A stretch of DNA of 64,000 nt. Origin: Candidatus Rokuibacteriota bacterium (GTDB lineage: Bacteria > Methylomirabilota > Methylomirabilia > Rokubacteriales > CSP1-6). How positions within the stretch are numbered: the stretch's first letter is position 1; the number at the start of each line of letters is the position of its first letter. Under the pieces are notes generated by a model. It was not told the DNA's origin and made no database searches. It saw only the letters and a program-made list of their open reading frames with translations. The translations under genes were made by a program, and so were the position numbers. This document shows, one piece after another, positions 60,588 through 64,000 of the stretch. The DNA is taken from contig JAUSJX010000012.1 in NCBI GenBank assembly GCA_030647435.1, forward strand, positions 134,063 through 198,062, in the 5' to 3' direction.

Positions 60588-61327
60588 AGCCGCTCTCCGC
60601 CGAAGATGGCCTCGGCCGCCGCCTGGGTCAATCCCTCGGGGGGCCCGTCATGGACGACACGTCCGGCCCGGAGCCCGACGATGCGCCGGCCGTAGGTCAC
60701 CGCCAGGTCCAGCACGTGCAGCGAGGCAATGACGGTCAAGCCGTCCTGCCGGTTGATGTCCTGCAGGAGCTCCATCACCGAGCGGGATGACGCGGGGTCG
60801 AGGCTCGACATGGGCTCATCGGCCAGGAGCACGCGGGGCTCCTGGACGAGCGCGCGGGCGATGGCAACCCGCTGCTGCTGGCCGCCCGATAGCGTATCCG
60901 CTCTCCTGTCGTCGAGTCCCGCCAGGCCGACGCGCCCCAAGGTGCGCCGAGCCCGCTCGAGCTCCCCGCCGGGGAAGCGCCCGAGCAGGGAGCGCCACAT
61001 GTCCACCCGGGACAGGGTGCCCACGAGGACATTCTCGAGGACGCTGAGCCGTTTGAGGAGGTTGAACTGTTGGAAGACGAAGCCGACGGTCGCCCGGACA
61101 CCGCGAAGGCCGTTCCGGGAGGCACCCGTCACCGGCCGGCCGTCTACGCTCACCAGGCCGGCCGTCGGAGTCACGAGACCGTTGAGGCAGCGGAGGAACG
61201 TCGACTTGCCCGCGCCGCTCGAGCCGATCAGGGCAACGAACTCGCCCGCCCCGACGTCCAGCGTGACACCGTCGAGCGCCACGGTGCCGCTGGGGTAGCG
61301 CTTGGAGAGATCCCGGACCCGGATCAC
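60584..61327 (-). CDS. phnC: Phosphonate-type ABC transporter ATP-binding protein
   Basis: A 247-residue ABC ATPase: Walker A GSSGAGKS (35-42), signature [15 protein letters not shown], Walker [14 protein letters not shown] and H-loop [10 protein letters not shown]. The sequence N-terminus and the FLRCLNGL after Walker A match PhnC. It forms a pair with phnE downstream. A GTG start overlaps the HIT-gene stop. Confidence 0.9.
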   Translation of the reverse strand: MIRVRDLSKRYPSGTVALDGVTLDVGAGEFVALIGSSGAGKSTFLRCLNGLVTPTAGLVSVDGRPVTGASRNGLRGVRATVGFVFQQFNLLKRLSVLENVLVGTLSRVDMWRSLLGRFPGGELERARRTLGRVGLAGLDDRRADTLSGGQQQRVAIARALVQEPRVLLADEPMSSLDPASSRSVMELLQDINRQDGLTVIASLHVLDLAVTYGRRIVGLRAGRVVHDGPPEGLTQAAAEAIFGGERL

Positions 61328-61704
61328 CCCCGCCGCCCTGCCGTCAGATGCCCTGCCGTCAGATGCCCTGCCGTCAGATGCCCTGCCGTCAGATGGAAGT
61401 GGAGGTGGTACACGACCTGCCCGCCCTCAGGCCCCGTATTGCACGAGAGGCGGTAGCCCCGCTCACCGTAGCCCGCGCGCTCCGCCAGGAGCCTCGCCAC
61501 CCGCACGCAGTGGCCGGCCACCGTTTCGTCTCCAGGCTCGAGGCGCGCGAGCGACTCGATGTGCCGCTTCGGGACGATCAGGAGGTGGACCGGCGCCTTC
61601 GGGTAGAGGTCCTTGAAGGCGAGGACCCCTTCGTCCTCGTATTCGATCTCGGCCGGGCTTTCCCGCGCGATGATTCGGCAGAAGAGGCAGCCACCGCTCA
61701 CCAT
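61324..61704 (-). CDS. HIT-family hydrolase with a repeat-encoded tail
   Basis: A 126-residue HINT-type nucleotide hydrolase/phosphoramidase with N-terminal CLFCRII (zinc-type cysteines), FKDLYPKAPVHLLIVPKRHI and the histidine triad HLHFH at 100-104. Family members normally stop within a few residues of the triad. Here the tail is four copies of LTAGH/LTAG built by a 15-base tandem repeat. The catalytic core looks intact. It overlaps phnC by four bases and is divergent from the small zinc-finger gene. Confidence 0.88.
   Translation of the reverse strand: MVSGGCLFCRIIARESPAEIEYEDEGVLAFKDLYPKAPVHLLIVPKRHIESLARLEPGDETVAGHCVRVARLLAERAGYGERGYRLSCNTGPEGGQVVYHLHFHLTAGHLTAGHLTAGHLTAGRRG
61336..61395. 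repeat. 15-base perfect tandem repeat, four copies, in the HIT-gene 3' end
   Basis: Four identical units (plus strand CCCTGCCGTCAGATG) at 61336-61350, 61351-61365, 61366-61380 and 61381-61395. They encode repeated H-L-T-A-G in the HIT protein directly after the catalytic histidines. Because units are 15 bases, copy-number change would not shift the frame. Perfect identity implies recent expansion. Confidence 0.95.
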
Positions 61705-61718
61705 CCACCCCGCCTCGT

Positions 61719-61725
61719 GTATACT
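61719..61725 (+). promoter_or_regulatory. Probable -10 of the small zinc-finger gene
   Basis: TATACT at 61720-61725 on the plus strand lies 65 bases before the ATG at 61790 and in the 85-base gap with the divergent HIT gene. Overlapping GTATAC at 61719-61724 is self-complementary, so the same site could also serve the HIT gene. No good -35 for either side. Confidence 0.4.
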
Positions 61726-61789
61726 CGTTTCCCTAGGCGCACGAGGCCCAGAGCATTCATCGCCACATCATTCGTCGAGGGAGACCGGG

Positions 61790-61906
61790 ATGGGCACCTG
61801 CCCCAAGTGCAAGCTGACGATTCACAAGAACGGCAACCACACCAAGCTCGGGTCGGTCTGGTATCACAAGACCTGTCCCGCCAAGGCGGGCCGCGCCGCC
61901 AAGTAG
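61790..61906 (+). CDS. Small CxxC...HxxC zinc-finger protein (38 residues)
   Basis: A 38-residue protein starting at ATG 61790 after a GAGGGAGA ribosome binding site. Cys4 and Cys7 (CPKC) and His26 and Cys29 (YHKTC) give C-x2-C-x18-H-x2-C, the pattern of a single LIM-type or related zinc knuckle. Total length is mainly that motif with a basic tail ending AGRAAK. Good Shine-Dalgarno, its own promoter candidate and a downstream hairpin argue that it is real. Function is unknown; DNA, RNA or protein binding is possible. Confidence 0.7.
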   Translation: MGTCPKCKLTIHKNGNHTKLGSVWYHKTCPAKAGRAAK

Positions 61907-61930
61907 CGCGCCCCCCGCCTCCACGCAGGA

Positions 61931-61958
61931 CGGGGCGCCGGATCGCTCCGGCGCCCCG
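61931..61958. terminator. Strong GC hairpin between convergent zinc-finger gene and tRNA-Ala
   Basis: A perfect 12-bp stem (61931-61942 and 61947-61958) with a 4-base TCGC loop lies between the stop of the plus-strand small gene and the 3' end of the minus-strand tRNA. There is no T tract on either side. Position suggests a bidirectional transcription block, possibly factor-assisted. Confidence 0.65.
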
Positions 61959-61972
61959 ACGGTGTGTCCGAA

Positions 61973-62048
61973 TGGTGGAGGGTAAGGGATTCGAACCCTC
62001 GACCTCGGCGTTGCGAACGCCGCGCTCTCCCAACTGAGCTAACCCCCC
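61973..62048 (-). tRNA. tRNA-Ala (anticodon CGC)
   Basis: 76 bases on the minus strand. Acceptor GGGGGGT pairs with ACCCTCC; D arm GCTC/GAGC; anticodon stem CGGCG/CGCCG with loop TTCGCAA, anticodon CGC, which reads the GCG alanine codon; variable loop AGGTC; T arm with TTCGAAT. CCA is encoded. All expected stems form with only G-U wobbles. A 19-base duplication abuts its 5' end. Confidence 0.96.
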
Positions 62049-62085
62049 GAAGCAACCCGCTCATTCCGAAGCAACCCGCTCATTC
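62048..62085. repeat. 19-base tandem duplication abutting the 5' end of tRNA-Ala
   Basis: The same 19-base sequence (plus strand starting CGAAGCAACCCG) occurs at 62048-62066 and 62067-62085. The first copy includes the first base of the tRNA; the second reaches into the -10 region. The duplication lengthens the leader between promoter and mature tRNA. Confidence 0.85.
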
Positions 62086-62110
62086 TACCCGCGCCGCCCC
62101 GCGCCTACAA
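62082..62110 (-). promoter_or_regulatory. Promoter of tRNA-Ala
   Basis: Minus strand: -35 TTGTAG at 62110-62105, 17-base spacer, -10 TAGAAT at 62087-62082. Both hexamers are close to the sigma-70 consensus. Start of transcription would be about 27 bases before the mature tRNA. Confidence 0.7.
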
Positions 62111-62139
62111 GCCGCACGGCGCCCCGACGGGATCTGTCC

Positions 62140-62946
62140 TCAGGGCTTGGGCGCCTGGCTCTCCCCGAGGGCGCGCAGGATCGGCGCGAACAGGTCGATG
62201 GGCAGCGGGAAGAACGTCGTGGTGTTCCGCTCCGACGCGATCTCCCGCATGGTCTGCAGATACCGGAGCTGGACCGCGATCGGGAAGCGGGTCAGGACGG
62301 CGGCCGCCTCGGCCAGCTTTGCCGCGGCCTGGAACTCGCCCTCCGCGTTGATGACCTTCGCCCGCCGCTCGCGCTCGGCTTCGGCCTGCTTCGACATTGC
62401 CCGCTGCATGTCCTGGGGCAGGTCCACGTTCTTGACCTCGACCGCGGCCACCTTCACGCCCCACGGGGTCGTGTGCTGGTCGATGATGCGGGTCAGCTCC
62501 TCGTTGATCTTTTCCCGCGAGGCCAACAGGTCATCCAGCTCCTGCTGGCCCAGCACGCTCCGGAGCGTCGTCTGCGCCATCTGGGACGTCGCGTAGAGGT
62601 AGTCCTCGACACTGATCACAGCCTTGTTGGCGTCGAGCACGCGGAAGAAGATGACCGCGTTGACCTTGACCGAGACGTTGTCGCGCGTGATCACGTCCTG
62701 CGGCGGCACGTCCATGACGACCGTCCGCAGGCTCACCTTGACCATCTTGTCGACGAAGGGAATCAGCAGGATGAGCCCGGGGCCGGTGCCGTCGCCGCCC
62801 GGGTTGATGATGGCCGGCGACTGCCGGCCGAAGCGGAAGATGACCGCCCGCTCGTACTCGCGCAGGATCCGCACCGAGTTGAGCAGGACGAAGAAGGCGA
62901 TGATGACGACAGGGATCAGGCCGAGCGTCCAGTCGAGACCACGCAT
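62140..62946 (-). CDS. Slipin/stomatin (SPFH/Band 7) membrane protein
   Basis: A 268-residue protein with one N-terminal membrane helix (about 6-26) followed by the SPFH domain ([29 protein letters not shown]-like core) and a C-terminal helical, Ala/Glu-rich oligomerisation region ([16 protein letters not shown]). Bacterial slipins pair with NfeD proteases and scaffold membrane microdomains. The nfeD gene is 20 bases upstream, which matches that pairing exactly. Confidence 0.92.
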   Translation of the reverse strand: MRGLDWTLGLIPVVIIAFFVLLNSVRILREYERAVIFRFGRQSPAIINPGGDGTGPGLILLIPFVDKMVKVSLRTVVMDVPPQDVITRDNVSVKVNAVIFFRVLDANKAVISVEDYLYATSQMAQTTLRSVLGQQELDDLLASREKINEELTRIIDQHTTPWGVKVAAVEVKNVDLPQDMQRAMSKQAEAERERRAKVINAEGEFQAAAKLAEAAAVLTRFPIAVQLRYLQTMREIASERNTTTFFPLPIDLFAPILRALGESQAPKP

Positions 62947-62966
62947 GGTCGGAGCCTCCTAAGGGG

Positions 62967-64000
62967 TTAGGGCCTGTCGCCCGCGCGGCTGACCCTGAGC
63001 GTCAGCCCATCCACCGCAGTCACGCGCACCTTCTCGCCTGCGGGGATCGCGCCCCCGTTGGCAACCGCGCGCCATATCTCGCCATCCACCTGCACCTGCC
63101 CGTCAGGTCCCCCGTCAGGTCCCAAGGCTGAGCGGGCTACCGCAAGGCGGCCCACCATGCTCTCCGGCCCCGTTACCGACGGCCTCATCATCGCGCGCAC
63201 CCCCGCCGACACGGCCCAGCCAACGAGGCCCGCCATCGCGCCCACCGTCGGGAGGATCACCGTCCACGAGACACGGAACCCCAACTCCGGCGCCTCGTAT
63301 AGCATGAAGGAGCCCAGGACCATGGCGACGACGCCTCCGATGGTGAGCACCCCGTGGCTCACGATCTTGATCTCCGCGATGAGCAGCGCCAGCCCGAACA
63401 GGATGAGCAGGACACCCGCCCAATTGATAGGCAGGCTCTGGAAGGCGAAGAAAGCGAGAATGAGGGAGATGCCGCCGATGACGCCCGGCAGGACCACGCC
63501 GGGGTTCTGCAGCTCGAAAAAGATCCCCAGCATGCCGACCATCATCAGGATGTACGCGATGTTGGGATCCGTGATGAGCGCGAGAAATCTGTCGCGGAAC
63601 CCGACCTCGATCCGCTTCAGCTCCGCATTCCGCGTCTCGAGCGTCACGGTGCCACGCACGGTTTTGACGCTCCGGCCATCCACCTTGGCGAGCAGGTCCT
63701 GGAGGTTGTCTGCGATGAGATCCACGACCTTGAGCTTCACCGCCTCGCGCTCCGTCACCGAGACCGACGCGCGAACGGCCTTCTCCGCCCATTCGACATT
63801 GCGACCGCGTTCCGCGGCAAGGCTGCGGGCGAAGGCCGCCGCATCGTTCGCGACCTTCTTGGACATCTCCTTACCCATCTCGCCACCACTCGCCGCCACG
63901 GGGTGGGCCGCGCCGATGTTGGTGGCGGGGGCCATCGCCGCCACGTGCGCGGCCATGGTGATGAAGACGCCGGCCGAAGCCGCTCGAGCGCCCGTCGGAG
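62967..64000 (-). CDS. nfeD: NfeD-family membrane serine protease, 5' end cut by window edge
   Basis: The visible 343 residues lack the N-terminus, as the frame continues without a stop to base 64000. The start of the visible part has ARAASAGVFI with the catalytic serine of ClpP-class NfeD proteases and APATNIGAAHP. A lysine-rich segment follows (MGKEMSKKVAND), then about four to five membrane helices and a C-terminal OB-fold (LAVARSALGPDG...VRVTAVDGLTLRV). These proteases cleave stomatin C-termini, consistent with the adjacent slipin. An internal ATG at 63956 is not the start, because it would remove the catalytic serine. Confidence 0.92.
   Translation of the reverse strand, partial: PTGARAASAGVFITMAAHVAAMAPATNIGAAHPVAASGGEMGKEMSKKVANDAAAFARSLAAERGRNVEWAEKAVRASVSVTEREAVKLKVVDLIADNLQDLLAKVDGRSVKTVRGTVTLETRNAELKRIEVGFRDRFLALITDPNIAYILMMVGMLGIFFELQNPGVVLPGVIGGISLILAFFAFQSLPINWAGVLLILFGLALLIAEIKIVSHGVLTIGGVVAMVLGSFMLYEAPELGFRVSWTVILPTVGAMAGLVGWAVSAGVRAMMRPSVTGPESMVGRLAVARSALGPDGGPDGQVQVDGEIWRAVANGGAIPAGEKVRVTAVDGLTLRVSRAGDRP

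Overview
The window is a dense, GC-rich chromosomal segment from a Gram-negative (diderm) bacterium with LPS. It carries most of the lipid A/Kdo/heptose pathway, BamA, Skp, LolCD and Lnt. Gene content and order (an lpx block containing a Gfo/Idh oxidoreductase and LpxI, a trpS-scpA-scpB-rluB-pheA-hisC-tyrA-aroA run, and a ClpC-type unfoldase) would fit an uncultured high-GC lineage such as Rokubacteria/Methylomirabilota or a deltaproteobacterial relative. That placement is inference from content only. Almost every gene is on the minus strand. The exceptions are one large restriction-modification gene and one 38-codon gene.

Region by region, coordinates rising (transcription mostly runs the other way). 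1-5.4 kb: aromatic amino acid genes (aroA fragment, tyrA, hisC, pheA) followed by rluB, scpB and scpA. 5.4-10.3 kb: trpS, a GT2 glycosyltransferase, waaC and the ADP-heptose genes hldC, hldA and gmhB. 10.3-13.8 kb: an accessory insertion with a single-chain type IIG restriction-modification gene on the plus strand. 13.8-31.2 kb: one nearly gapless, mostly overlapping array running from bamA through skp, lpxD, lpxA, a Gfo/Idh oxidoreductase, lpxI, lpxB, an LPLAT, waaA, lpxK and waaF to five successive GT4-type glycosyltransferases. 31.2-40.8 kb: clpC, lolD, lolC, lysS, prfB (with a programmed +1 frameshift), lnt and a metallophosphoesterase. 40.8-46.4 kb: nusB and the riboflavin genes ribH-ribBA-ribE-ribD, ftsY and a RodZ-like protein. 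46.4-59 kb: smc, secA, recN, nadK, tlyA and a nucleotidyltransferase fused to a phosphohexomutase-like domain. 59-64 kb: a rhomboid protease, phnE, phnC, a HIT hydrolase with a repeat-built tail, a small zinc-finger protein, tRNA-Ala(CGC), a slipin and an NfeD protease cut by the window edge.

Functionally the window is dominated by building the outer membrane. Lipid A precursors, Kdo and heptose are made and joined; the five GT4-type enzymes probably extend the core; Lnt and LolCD mature and release lipoproteins; Skp and BamA handle outer-membrane proteins. Housekeeping genes for chromosome structure (smc, scpA, scpB), protein export (secA, ftsY), translation and cofactors are interleaved. 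Junctions of the NTGA or TGATG type are the rule and were used to settle several start codons, including a CTG start for waaA.

The main unusual points are: the type IIG insertion; a [4Fe-4S]-type cysteine motif in TrpS; the CTG start of waaA; a phosphohexomutase-like domain that has lost its metal-binding loop; a GnnA-like oxidoreductase without its aminotransferase partner; a PhnCE transporter without PhnD; and a set of short tandem repeats at gene junctions and gene ends. I see no CRISPR array, prophage or intact insertion sequence.
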